A DNA stretch of 64,000 nucleotides from Ferrimonas balearica (GTDB lineage: Bacteria > Pseudomonadota > Gammaproteobacteria > Enterobacterales > Shewanellaceae). This document shows positions 53,613 through 61,698 of the stretch, piece after piece. The stretch covers positions 744,001-808,000 of the forward strand of contig NZ_JAHVHW010000007.1 in the NCBI RefSeq assembly GCF_019802055.1, read 5' to 3'. The position numbers were made by a program, and so were the translations under genes. Within the stretch, counting starts at the first letter, position 1. Each line of letters begins with the position of its first letter. Under the pieces are notes generated by a model, which saw only the letters and a program-made list of their open reading frames with translations, made no database searches and had not been told where the DNA came from.

Positions 53613-53664
53613 ATCTCTCCTTGACCGCCATATTAGAAGAACCCGCACAATGTGCGGGTTTTTT
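53613..53664 (+). repeat. tRNA-Ser tail plus terminator, unit R5
   Basis: Tail with one substitution (CTTGACC for CCTGACC), 174 nt after R4, and the same terminator. Confidence 0.87.
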
Positions 53665-53688
53665 CGTATCTGGAGCGATGCAACGAGC

Positions 53689-53764
53689 CGTAGCGTGGGC
53701 TTTTAGCCCACGAAGCGCAGTCGACCCAATCCGATGATGCCGTGGGTTCAAAGCCCACGCTACG
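53689..53764 (+). repeat. REP-like palindrome 5
   Basis: Most diverged copy: the first inner hairpin loop is TTTT instead of TTAT and the second is CAAAG. It ends six bases before the aspA terminator, closing the array. Confidence 0.83.
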
Positions 53765-53770
53765 AAAAAC

Positions 53771-53798
53771 AAAAAAAAGCCCCGCAGTGCGGGGCTTT
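53771..53798 (-). terminator. Terminator of aspA
   Basis: AAAGCCCCGC / GCGGGGCTTT stem with an A run on the plus strand that reads as a T run behind aspA. It also separates aspA from the tRNA-Ser array. Confidence 0.86.
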
Positions 53799-53816
53799 CT
53801 GACAAGGTGTTGCCGA

Positions 53817-55235
53817 TCAGCTCAACTGAGCGATGGAGGGCTTCAGCATGATCTCAGGGTCGAGCAGACGGTCCAATTGCTCCTGGGTCAACAGTCCCTC
53901 TTCAAGCACCAGCTCAACGATGCCCTGACCGGTCTGCAGAGCGGTTTTCGCCAGACGAGTGGTGTTCTCGTAACCGATGTAGGGGTTGAGCAGGGTGGCC
54001 AGTGCCAGACTGTTGTTCACCAACTGTTGGCAGTGGTCCTTGTTGGCGGTGATGCCCACAACACAGCGAGTGGTCAGCATGGCCATGGCATCGCTGAGCA
54101 TCTTCGTGGAGTTCAGCAGGTTGTAGGTGATCAGGGGCTCCATGGCATTGAGCTGCAACTGGCCAGCTTCTGCCGCCATGGTGACCGCCAGGTCATTGCC
54201 GATCACCTGGAATGCGGTCTGGTTTACCGCTTCCGGAATCACCGGGTTGACCTTGCCAGGCATGATTGAGGAGCCAGGCTGCATCGGCGGCAGGTTGATC
54301 TCGTTAAAGCCGCAACGGGGGCCGCTGGAGAGCAGGCGCAGGTCGTTGCAGATCTTGGAGAGCTTCACCGCGATGCGGCGCAGAATGCCGGAGTAAAGCA
54401 CAAAAGCCCCCATATCGACGGTGGCTTCCACTTTGTCGCTGGCGCCCTTCATCTCCACTTTGGCGATGTCGGAGAGGTGCTGAATGGCCGCTTCCGCGTA
54501 ATCCGGGTGAGCATTGATGCCGGTGCCGATGGCGGTGCCGCCGAGGTTCACTTCGGCCAGCAGTTTGGCGGCCTCTCTAAGGCGGTCGATGTCCTCTGCC
54601 AGAGTGTGTGCAAAGGCGCGGAACTCCTGACCCAGAGTCATGGGCACCGCGTCCTGCATCTGGGTGCGACCCATCTTCAGTACGTCATCAAACTCGTCGC
54701 CTTTGCGCTGCAGCGCTTCTACCAGGTCGGTAATGGCATCGATCAGCGGGTGGCTGGCGAAGATCACCGCCAGACGCACTGCCGTCGGGTAGGCGTCGTT
54801 GGTGGACTGGGCGAGGTTAACGTGGTTGTTGGGGTGCAACTGGGCGTAGTTGCCCTTGGCATAGCCGAGGATCTCCAGACCGCGGTTGGCGATCACCTCG
54901 TTGGCATTCATGTTGGTGGAGGTGCCTGCGCCGCCCTGGATCAGATCAACAATAAACTGATCGTGCCACTGACCATCGATGATCTCCTCACAAGCGGAGA
55001 CAATGGCATCGTGGTGATGCTGGGCCAACACGCCCACATCAAGGTTGGCTTTGGCTGCCGCCATTTTTACCATGGCCAGCGCATTAACCAACTGAGGGAA
55101 ATGGCTGATCGGCACGCCCGTGATATTGAAGTTTTCCTTCGCACGTTGGGTTTGGATGCCGTAATACGCAGTGTGGGGTACCTGGGCGTCGCCCAGCAGA
55201 TCGTGCTCGATCCGAAAAGCAGAGTTGTGGTTCAT
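53817..55235 (-). CDS. aspA: Aspartate ammonia-lyase
   Basis: Converts aspartate to fumarate and ammonia. The superfamily signature GSSIMPGKVNPV is present, along with QGGAGTSTNMNANEVIANRG, MGRTQMQDAVPMTLGQEF and STNDAYPT. Strong resemblance to E. coli AspA along its length. Start chosen at MNHNSAFRIEHDLLG (472 aa), in register with the E. coli N-terminus; its ribosome site is weak, and the frame stays open upstream. An FNR site was looked for upstream and not seen. Confidence 0.94.
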   Translation of the reverse strand: MNHNSAFRIEHDLLGDAQVPHTAYYGIQTQRAKENFNITGVPISHFPQLVNALAMVKMAAAKANLDVGVLAQHHHDAIVSACEEIIDGQWHDQFIVDLIQGGAGTSTNMNANEVIANRGLEILGYAKGNYAQLHPNNHVNLAQSTNDAYPTAVRLAVIFASHPLIDAITDLVEALQRKGDEFDDVLKMGRTQMQDAVPMTLGQEFRAFAHTLAEDIDRLREAAKLLAEVNLGGTAIGTGINAHPDYAEAAIQHLSDIAKVEMKGASDKVEATVDMGAFVLYSGILRRIAVKLSKICNDLRLLSSGPRCGFNEINLPPMQPGSSIMPGKVNPVIPEAVNQTAFQVIGNDLAVTMAAEAGQLQLNAMEPLITYNLLNSTKMLSDAMAMLTTRCVVGITANKDHCQQLVNNSLALATLLNPYIGYENTTRLAKTALQTGQGIVELVLEEGLLTQEQLDRLLDPEIMLKPSIAQLS

Positions 55236-55284
55236 GGACAGAAATAACCGTTCAGGATTGGCAGTTGCCCGACAATAGAAAAGA

Positions 55285-55310
55285 CAATGCGCCCCCAATA
55301 TTTGGAGCGC
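55285..55310 (-). terminator. Terminator-like hairpin before aspA
   Basis: Imperfect GCGCTCCAA / TTGGGGGCGC stem read on the minus strand, followed by ATTGTCTTTTC. It lies just behind the 108-aa gene and may end its transcript. Confidence 0.5.
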
Positions 55311-55320
55311 AGCGTTAAAT

Positions 55321-55647
55321 TCAGCGGCGTTTGTCGAGATCGACCATGGTTACCAGTAACTCCTGATAACTCATGTCGAGATCTTTGGCCAAATTAATTA
55401 ATTTGGCCTTATAAGTTTGTACCTGCTCTTTTTTCTTGGCGGCTTCCCGACGCTGTGTCAGAAGTTCATCAACGGCTTCCCGAAACGTCTCAAGCTGCTT
55501 ATCAGACCATTCCAGCTTGTTCAAAAAAGCCATCATTTGAGATTTGGAGCGGGTGGAAGCATTGAGATCGCCAGATTTGCTCTGCTTTTCCTGGTCCATT
55601 TCGACCAAGGCCGAGCGAAAGGCGGCTTCCAGTTGGGCATTGCTCAT
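55321..55647 (-). CDS. Conserved-looking coiled-coil protein, 108 aa
   Basis: Unrecognised soluble protein, highly charged, mostly helical. The MSNAQLEAAFRSALVEMDQE start is chosen; it has a weak ribosome site. The region 52-92 (DKQLETFREAVDELLTQRREAAKKKEQVQTYKAKL) looks like a coiled coil, and the end is LDMSYQELLVTMVDLDKRR. The MSYQELL pattern is vaguely like H-NS-type proteins, but that is not enough for a call. Confidence 0.55.
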   Translation of the reverse strand: MSNAQLEAAFRSALVEMDQEKQSKSGDLNASTRSKSQMMAFLNKLEWSDKQLETFREAVDELLTQRREAAKKKEQVQTYKAKLINLAKDLDMSYQELLVTMVDLDKRR

Positions 55648-55771
55648 AGAGTCAGGGTTCTCTTTTATAAGAATAAGGGTACGAATCTTCCGTGACTCAA
55701 CCGGTAATCGGCATCCTGCCTGAACATAGGTCAAGTATCATAAAGCAGTTGAGTTGAACCGCAATGATTTC

Positions 55772-55987
55772 TTAACGCCAGCCCATATGCCAAAGATCGG
55801 AATCTTCCAGGCTTTCCCTTTCTAATTCAAATTCATGGCGATTATTCACTCCTTGTAATACCACCTTGGTGACTTCGCCATGGGCGTCGGTCAGAGTCCC
55901 TGTGACCAAAAAGTGGGTTTCGTCATGGACGGCGGCGCTGCTGGTCCATTTCGACAGCAGAAGATCTTTGGACGAGAACACGTTCAT
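55772..55987 (-). CDS. Small Trp-rich protein (TIGR02450-like)
   Basis: 71-aa protein: SSKDLLLSKWTSSAAVHDETHFLVTG at the start and DLWHMGWR at the end match the small tryptophan-rich family TIGR02450, recalled from memory. Function unknown; the family often lies near photolyase or cryptochrome genes. Last gene of the photolyase group and overlaps the previous gene by four bases. Confidence 0.75.
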   Translation of the reverse strand: MNVFSSKDLLLSKWTSSAAVHDETHFLVTGTLTDAHGEVTKVVLQGVNNRHEFELERESLEDSDLWHMGWR

Positions 55988-56487
55988 GGCTTACCTCCCA
56001 GTGAATCCGGAGCCAGCGCGGTTATCAACGCCCGGCCCAGAGGAAAGAGCAGTGCCCAGCACAGCCCGATAATGACCACGCCCAAACTCGTGGTCGGAGC
56101 CAACTCCAGTGCGCCAAAGCGTTCCCCCAGATAATAACCCACGCTCCCCATCACGCCACCCAACAGAGCCAATGCCCAGGTGGATTTCGGCAGGCGGGGT
56201 TGGCAGGCCGCGAGGGAAAGGCCAAACCCGAGCCAGAGCAGGGCAAGATGCATGGGCATGGCAACGGGGGAGCCGCTCAGGCTCAATACCTGCTGCTGAA
56301 TCAAAACCGCATCGAGGCCAATGCCCAGTATCGCAATGGCACTGCCCAGGCGTCGCCAACCGCTGGCAGACAGCCACATCGCCATCGTGACCAGTGCCTG
56401 CCACCAGAGTGTGTCAGCCTGCCCGAACACCGCCAATGCCCAGTTAACATCGAACAGCAACAGCAGGACGACCAGACGGCGGTTCAT
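55984..56487 (-). CDS. DUF2878 membrane protein
   Basis: 167-aa polytopic protein with about five hydrophobic segments (VVLLLLFDVNWALAVF, QALVTMAMWLSA, HLALLWLGFGLSLAA, WALALLGGVMGSVGYYLG, VVIIGLCWALLFPLG). The GYYLGERFGALEL motif fits DUF2878. In Shewanella relatives this family is found in the photolyase and singlet-oxygen response cluster. Function unknown. Four-base overlaps at both ends indicate tight coupling. Confidence 0.75.
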   Translation of the reverse strand: MNRRLVVLLLLFDVNWALAVFGQADTLWWQALVTMAMWLSASGWRRLGSAIAILGIGLDAVLIQQQVLSLSGSPVAMPMHLALLWLGFGLSLAACQPRLPKSTWALALLGGVMGSVGYYLGERFGALELAPTTSLGVVIIGLCWALLFPLGRALITALAPDSLGGKP

Positions 56488-56924
56488 GGCGACACCTTTC
56501 CTTTTAACCAGCGCGTTGCTGCACCGAACAGAGGCACCTGTTCATACAGCATCTGGCCAAGGTCAAAATAGTCCCGGTGCCGGATGATCAGCCCATCCCG
56601 GGTATTGAGTTCACTGATCCCCTCTACCCGGACCGGCTTTCCGCCAGCGAGCTTCGGGTGGTACAGAGTCATCACCCAGGGTTGTGCCCAGTGGGGGGGC
56701 GCACCAATCGGCATGCCCAGCTCAAAGTGGCAGGCATTGACGTTGTGGTATAGCGTCGCCAGGTGTGACTTAAAACGCTCACGCCCGTGGATTTCACCGC
56801 TTGGGTCGATAAAGGTCATGTCCGGGTGATAGAGGGTGTCGACCCGGTCCAGATGCTCCCGACTCAAGGTTTGCCAGGTCCGGGCAAACGCCTCCATCGG
56901 ACCTTCCGGGATCTTATGAAGCAT
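56484..56924 (-). CDS. NTF2/SnoaL-like protein of the photolyase cluster
   Basis: 146-aa protein of the nuclear transport factor 2-like fold: FARTWQTLSREHLDRVDTLYHPDMTFIDPSGEIHGRERFKSHLATLY is characteristic. Start at MLHKIPEGPMEAF overlaps phrB by 11 bp; the frame is open further upstream antisense-free but without meaning. Such proteins accompany phrB in Shewanella and Vibrio relatives. Ligand unknown. Confidence 0.78.
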   Translation of the reverse strand: MLHKIPEGPMEAFARTWQTLSREHLDRVDTLYHPDMTFIDPSGEIHGRERFKSHLATLYHNVNACHFELGMPIGAPPHWAQPWVMTLYHPKLAGGKPVRVEGISELNTRDGLIIRHRDYFDLGQMLYEQVPLFGAATRWLKGKVSP

Positions 56925-58281
56925 TTGCCATCGCCTCCGTGTGTCGTTTGAACTGCTCGGTAAAGGCCGCCGCTTGCTGCCGGTGATCCACCATGGGTGG
57001 CGGGTAGTCGGGTGCCAACAGAAAAGGTCCACCTTTATGAAGCTGTTTGGCGGGAACGTCGGACAGTTCCGGTACCCAGTGACGAATGTAGTCGCCATCC
57101 GGGTCAAAGCGCTCACTTTGACGGTAGGGGTTAAAGTGGCGGAAGTAGGGGGCGGCATCGGCGCCACAGCCTGCGGCCCATTGCCAGCCACCGTTGTTGG
57201 ACGCCAGATCGCCATCCACCAGCTGATTCATAAAGTACGCCTCTCCCAGTCGCCAATCCAGATGAAGATCCTTAACCAGAAAGCTGGCACACAACATGCG
57301 CACTCTATTGTGCATCCAACCGGTGGCGTTCAGTTGCCTCATTCCGGCATCCACCAGCGGGAAACCGGTTTGCCCCGATTGCCAGCGGGAAAACCAATCC
57401 GCTGGGCCGTGCCACTCTGCCTCTTTGTGCGGGTAGAGAGCCTGGTGGCGGGACAGATTGGGAAAGTGGTGCATCAGGTATCGGTAAAACTCTCTCCAAA
57501 GCAACTCATTCAACCAGGACTGTGCGCCATCGCCGTCCGGTTGGGCACGCAGGGCGAACAAAGCCTGGCGGGGTGAGATGACGCCAGCAGCGAAATAGGG
57601 GGAGAGGGCGGAGGTGCCCTTGTGATCCGGTCGGTCACGCCACTGGTGATAGCCGCTTACTCTCTCATTGCAGAAACGAGCCAACGCGCGCTGAGCCGAC
57701 TCCTCTCCCGCAGGCCAGAGGGGCAGGGGAGATTCAACCCAAGAGTCGCTGTCTAACGATGCAGGAGGGCGCACTTGTGGCTCCGGGGGCGGCAGCGGCT
57801 CGGAGAGGTCGAGCTGTTGACGACATCGGCGGGCGAAGGGGGTAAACACCCTGTATACCCCGCCTTGTCCCGTAGCCACGGAGTCGTAGTCCACCAAGTT
57901 GGCATCCAGATAGCGGATCAGCGGTACCGGCAACCTGTCAGAGAGTTGGTTCTCCAACTGGCACTCATTAACGCCTATCGCATGATGACAGTGCACCGCC
58001 TTGATGGGCAGGTCGCTGCAGAACTGTTCCAGTCTGGCGGGAATCTCACTGAAGTGATCGCAGTGCCAGACGACCAGAGGGATGCCACGCTCGGCCAGTT
58101 GCGCTGACAAATGCTGGACGTTGGCGTAATGCCATTGGCGTTTTCGTTCGACGCAGTCATGCATTGCCCACTGAGCCGGGGAGGCGATATAGAGCCCTAC
58201 CACTGCTCCCGCCGCCCTGGCCCCGTGAAGGGCCGGGTGGTCATGGATCCTGAGGTCGTCGCGAAACCAGACCAGCTGCAT
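56914..58281 (-). CDS. phrB: Deoxyribodipyrimidine photolyase
   Basis: Light-driven repair of cyclobutane pyrimidine dimers. N-terminal photolyase domain opens MQLVWFRDDLRIHDHPALH; the FAD-binding domain has LNELLWREFYRYLMHHFP, WQSGQTGFPLVDAGMRQLNATGWMHNRVRM and DLASNNGGWQWAAGCGADAAPYFRHFNP. The Trp residues of the electron chain appear to be retained. ATG at 58281 is preferred to GTG 58293 by its TGAGGT site; 455 aa. Confidence 0.95.
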   Translation of the reverse strand: MQLVWFRDDLRIHDHPALHGARAAGAVVGLYIASPAQWAMHDCVERKRQWHYANVQHLSAQLAERGIPLVVWHCDHFSEIPARLEQFCSDLPIKAVHCHHAIGVNECQLENQLSDRLPVPLIRYLDANLVDYDSVATGQGGVYRVFTPFARRCRQQLDLSEPLPPPEPQVRPPASLDSDSWVESPLPLWPAGEESAQRALARFCNERVSGYHQWRDRPDHKGTSALSPYFAAGVISPRQALFALRAQPDGDGAQSWLNELLWREFYRYLMHHFPNLSRHQALYPHKEAEWHGPADWFSRWQSGQTGFPLVDAGMRQLNATGWMHNRVRMLCASFLVKDLHLDWRLGEAYFMNQLVDGDLASNNGGWQWAAGCGADAAPYFRHFNPYRQSERFDPDGDYIRHWVPELSDVPAKQLHKGGPFLLAPDYPPPMVDHRQQAAAFTEQFKRHTEAMANAS

Positions 58282-58289
58282 GTCAAACC

Positions 58290-59234
58290 TCACAGGTGAT
58301 AGCGCAGCGCCAGGTGCTGCGGATGGGGCGAAAGGTACTGCTGCTCCTGAATATAGGGCTTGGGGTAGCGCTTAAGCAGGTTTTGCAGCAGCACCAGGGG
58401 CGCCATTAAAGGCAGCTCGCCGGCGCGGTAGGCCAGGATGGTTTCATGCAGGTGCTGACGTTCTGAGCGGTCCATCTCCCGCTTAAAGTAGCCTCCAATG
58501 TGTTGCAATACATTGGTATGGTTGCGGCGGCTGGCGGGCTTGGCCAATGCCGTCATCAACTGATGGCTGTAGCGTGACAGACGGGTTTCCATCGGCAGCT
58601 CCCGGGTGCCTGCAACGTATCGACCCAGCTCCCGATAGGTTGTCTGATGGTGCGCCAGCAGCAGCAATTTATGACGACGATGGAAGTCGAGAAGCTGCTG
58701 CTCACTCGGCTGACTGGCTATCAGGGCCTGAAGTCCGTGGTAGACATAAACCCGGGTGATGAAATTTTCCCTGAGCAGGGGGTCATTGAGTCGGCCATCC
58801 TCCTCAACCGGAAGGAGCGGATACGCGTTCATCAACGCTTCCGTAAACAGACCCCGACCGTCCCGGCGGCTGCCGGTCTGGCCTTCGTTCAGGATGCGGA
58901 CCCGCTCCATGCCACAACTGGGTGACTTGGCACAGACGATGTAGCCGGAAAGATTAGCCAGCGCAGGTATCGCGCGTTGGTTAAAGGCCTCCATGGCGTC
59001 GGTATGATCGATGCCGTTCTTGTCATCCATCAGTCGAACCGTTTCACCGATCTCCCGCAGGCGAATGGTGGGGCGGGGTGTTCCCATACCCATGCCCAGC
59101 TCGGGGCAGAGCGGACGCAGGTCGAAAATGTCCCGAAGGGGCCCGTCAACGAAGCCCGAACGCTTGTGTCCACCGTCAAATCGCACTTCCTGCCCTACAA
59201 TGCAGGCACTCACTCCCACTTTTGGCATCGACAT
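58290..59234 (-). CDS. DUF523-DUF1722 fusion protein (YbgA-like)
   Basis: 314-aa two-domain protein. The N-terminal half (about 1-150) is DUF523: GVSACIVGQEVRFDGGHKRSGF with the paired Cys later in CAKSPSCGMERVR. DUF523 members include the desulfidase TudS, which binds an iron-sulphur cluster by such Cys residues. The C-terminal half (about 165-314) is DUF1722, like E. coli YbgA, which is next to phrB. Start at 59234 follows GGAGGGG. First gene of the photolyase group; phrB begins eight bases before its stop codon is passed. Confidence 0.85.
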   Translation of the reverse strand: MSMPKVGVSACIVGQEVRFDGGHKRSGFVDGPLRDIFDLRPLCPELGMGMGTPRPTIRLREIGETVRLMDDKNGIDHTDAMEAFNQRAIPALANLSGYIVCAKSPSCGMERVRILNEGQTGSRRDGRGLFTEALMNAYPLLPVEEDGRLNDPLLRENFITRVYVYHGLQALIASQPSEQQLLDFHRRHKLLLLAHHQTTYRELGRYVAGTRELPMETRLSRYSHQLMTALAKPASRRNHTNVLQHIGGYFKREMDRSERQHLHETILAYRAGELPLMAPLVLLQNLLKRYPKPYIQEQQYLSPHPQHLALRYHL

Positions 59235-59332
59235 GGTGCCCCTCCAACTCAAATTTCTCCTCGTGATGCTCTGTACGCTTGCGAGTACGAGGTGAGATCA
59301 GTCAGGATGGCATTCTTAACCGCTTTTTTCAG

Positions 59333-59347
59333 GAAATCAGTGATTTC
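59333..59347. promoter_or_regulatory. GAAATCA-G-TGATTTC palindrome before rraA
   Basis: Perfect inverted repeat ending at the base of the rraA ribosome site, so a hairpin or a bound regulator could influence rraA translation or transcription. Confidence 0.35.
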
Positions 59348-59359
59348 AGGAGTGTGTTC

Positions 59360-59851
59360 ATGCTCGATCTGTTACCGGATCTCTGTGATGACTACCCGGA
59401 TGAGGTGCGCCTGTTGCCCCCTCTGTTCCGACAGTTTGGCGGAAAGCGGATCTTTTTCGGTCCGGTGGTCACCCTTCGTTGCCCGGAGGACAATTCGCTG
59501 GTTCGGGAAGCCGTGGCCGAGCCGGGGGAGGGGCGGGTGCTGTTGATTGATGGGGGAGGAATGTCTCGTCGGGCACTGCTTGGTGACATGCTGGCTGAAA
59601 AGGCGGTGGCTAACGGTTGGAGTGGCATCGTGGTGTACGGCTACGTTCGCGATGTGGCCACTCTGGGCACTTTGGATCTCGGAGTTCAGGCCCTGGGCGC
59701 CGTGCCGATGAAAACCGATAAACGGGGGCTGGGTGATCGGGATGTCGTGGTGGAGATCCACGGGGTTCATATCCATCCCGGCGATCACCTCTATGCTGAC
59801 GATAATGGTGTGCTGGTTGCCTCCCGAGCTCTGCCCCTGGCGACACTTTGA
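59360..59851 (+). CDS. rraA: Regulator of RNase E activity RraA
   Basis: Trimeric protein that binds the C-terminal part of RNase E and inhibits its activity. The sequence [64 protein letters not shown] and [16 protein letters not shown] matches the family. 163 aa, start at 59360 with CAGGAG seven nt upstream. Divergent from the photolyase group. Confidence 0.94.
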   Translation: MLDLLPDLCDDYPDEVRLLPPLFRQFGGKRIFFGPVVTLRCPEDNSLVREAVAEPGEGRVLLIDGGGMSRRALLGDMLAEKAVANGWSGIVVYGYVRDVATLGTLDLGVQALGAVPMKTDKRGLGDRDVVVEIHGVHIHPGDHLYADDNGVLVASRALPLATL

Positions 59852-59862
59852 TAGGAATACGG

Positions 59863-61698
59863 ATGATGAAAGTCATTAAAGGGTTACTGCTGGCGCTGCT
59901 GGCCGTTGTGGTGGTCGTGGGTGGCTACCTGGCGTTTTTCTTCGATCTCAACAGCTTCAAGGGTCCCATCGCCGACAAGGTGAAGCAGGTCACCGGACGG
60001 GACCTGGTGATCGACGGCGACATTGGCTGGTCACTCTACCCCACGTTGGGGCTGGATCTGGCCAAGATCCAACTGGGTAACCTGCCGGGAGAGAATCTGC
60101 CCCCTTTGCTGAGTGTGGACCAGGCTTCGGTGGGGGTGGCGCTGCTGCCGCTGCTGAGCCGGGAGCTTCAGGTGGAGGAACTGGCGGTATCCGGGGTTCG
60201 TCTTGAACTGGTGACCCTGCCGGATGGGCGCTCCAGTCTTACGGGACTGGGCGGGGATAAGCCAGCGGAGACTCAACCGGATGAGGGCAGCAAGCCGCAG
60301 ACGGCTCCCTCCGGACCCAAGCACTGGGTGCTGGGCCACCTGGCCGTGAATGACCTGACCATCCACAACGACAACCGGGCGGCGGGCGCTGACCAGACGG
60401 TGGCGATCAAACAGCTGGAGCTGGCTCGCATCGAGCCTGAACGAGCCGCGCCTCTGCGCCTTGAGATTGAGGTAGGGGATGGCGATCTGGCGGTGGCGAC
60501 GCAAGCGGAAGCGATGTTGACCGTATCCGCTGATTTCAGCCGGTTCCAGATCGACGACTGGCGTCAGCAATTGACCGCGCAGGGATCCGCCGTGGGCAAA
60601 CAGCCCCTTAAGCTGGGTTTGGCCTGGGATGCGGATCTGGACCTGGCTCGCCAGCACTTCAAGGTGGCCAATCTGGAGCTGAAGCTGGCGGATTTCGTGA
60701 TGACCGGCGAAGCCCAGGCTGATCTGGCCGGGGTGCGCCCCAGCTTTGTGCTGAAAGCCAAGGGCAACCATCTCAATCTGGATCCCTGGCTGCCGCCGGC
60801 AGAGAGCGCCGACGAGTCGAAACCCGACACCGCACCGACGCCGAAGGATGGCCCGCAAGAGGAGCCGGACCTCAGCGCGATGAAATTGATGGATCTGGAT
60901 GCCGACCTGCACCTTGGTGCGCTTCAGGCCCGTGGCGTTCTGGCGGAAAACCTCGCGTTGAAAGTCAGGCTGAAAGAGGGCGTACTGACCCTGGAGAAAG
61001 CCAGTGGCAAAGCGTTTGGTGGCCAGTTGACCGCCAACGCGAGTCTGGATGGCACGGTGACGCCAGCGCGCTATCGGTTCGATAACCGCATTGAGCATCT
61101 TGCCATTCAACCCATGTTGCAGGCGCTGGCGGATGTGGACCTGTTGGCGGGAACCGGAGCCTTCCACCTGAAGGGGCAGGGGGAAGGACTGACCGGCAAG
61201 GCCATGAATCAGCTCACCGCTTCCGGTGGCTTGTCTCTACAAGACGGTGCTGTTTACGGCGTCAACGTGGCCCAGATGATCCGGGAGGCGGAAGCCAAGC
61301 TGAAAGGGGATCTGCAAACCCAGGTCGTTGAGCAGAAAACCGACTTCTCCACCTTCAGTACCGAACTGAAGATCAAGGATGGCACTCTGGCCACCCCCAA
61401 TCTGGAGATTGCTTCTCCGCTGCTGCGCATCAGTGGCGATGGCAAGGTGGCGATTGAGCCGCAGACACTGGATTACGCGCTGACCGTATCCCTGGTGGGT
61501 AGCCTGGAAGGGCAAGGGGGCAAAGGGGTGGATGAACTTAAAGACATTCCCATTCCGTTGACCGTCTCCGGGCCGGTAACCGACCTGCAGTTTGGTTTGG
61601 ATACCGATGCTTTGCTGAAGGGCAAGCTGGACCAGGAAAAAGAGAAGCTGGAAGAGAAACTGAAAGACAAACTCATGGAAAAACTGGGGAACTTCTGA
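59863..61698 (+). CDS. AsmA-family protein
   Basis: 611-aa protein with one N-terminal membrane anchor (GLLLALLAVVVVVGGYLAFFF) and the AsmA domain: FDLNSFKGPIADKVKQVTGRDLVIDGDIGWSLYPTLGLDLAKIQLGN. The periplasmic part is long and repetitive in beta strands, and the C-terminus holds SGDGKVAIEPQTLDYALTVSLVGSLEG, typical of the family, then a charged coiled tail (EKEKLEEKLKDKLMEK). AsmA-like proteins are now linked to lipid transport to the outer membrane. Starts just after rraA. Confidence 0.88.
   Translation: MMKVIKGLLLALLAVVVVVGGYLAFFFDLNSFKGPIADKVKQVTGRDLVIDGDIGWSLYPTLGLDLAKIQLGNLPGENLPPLLSVDQASVGVALLPLLSRELQVEELAVSGVRLELVTLPDGRSSLTGLGGDKPAETQPDEGSKPQTAPSGPKHWVLGHLAVNDLTIHNDNRAAGADQTVAIKQLELARIEPERAAPLRLEIEVGDGDLAVATQAEAMLTVSADFSRFQIDDWRQQLTAQGSAVGKQPLKLGLAWDADLDLARQHFKVANLELKLADFVMTGEAQADLAGVRPSFVLKAKGNHLNLDPWLPPAESADESKPDTAPTPKDGPQEEPDLSAMKLMDLDADLHLGALQARGVLAENLALKVRLKEGVLTLEKASGKAFGGQLTANASLDGTVTPARYRFDNRIEHLAIQPMLQALADVDLLAGTGAFHLKGQGEGLTGKAMNQLTASGGLSLQDGAVYGVNVAQMIREAEAKLKGDLQTQVVEQKTDFSTFSTELKIKDGTLATPNLEIASPLLRISGDGKVAIEPQTLDYALTVSLVGSLEGQGGKGVDELKDIPIPLTVSGPVTDLQFGLDTDALLKGKLDQEKEKLEEKLKDKLMEKLGNF

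Noticed and set aside
51858-53764. Possible CRISPR array at the 174-nt repeats
   Set aside because: Units are nearly identical throughout their length, so there are no unique spacers, and the repeats are far longer than CRISPR repeats. No cas gene is nearby.
51474-53805. Overlapping short frames across the tRNA-Ser array with recurring protein strings
   Set aside because: They are translations of REPs, terminators and tRNA sequence, repeated because the DNA is repeated. They carry no ribosome site or domain and should not be annotated as proteins.
55236-55320. FNR site upstream of aspA
   Set aside because: Expected from E. coli biology, but no TTGAT-N4-ATCAA-like sequence is present in the short upstream region.
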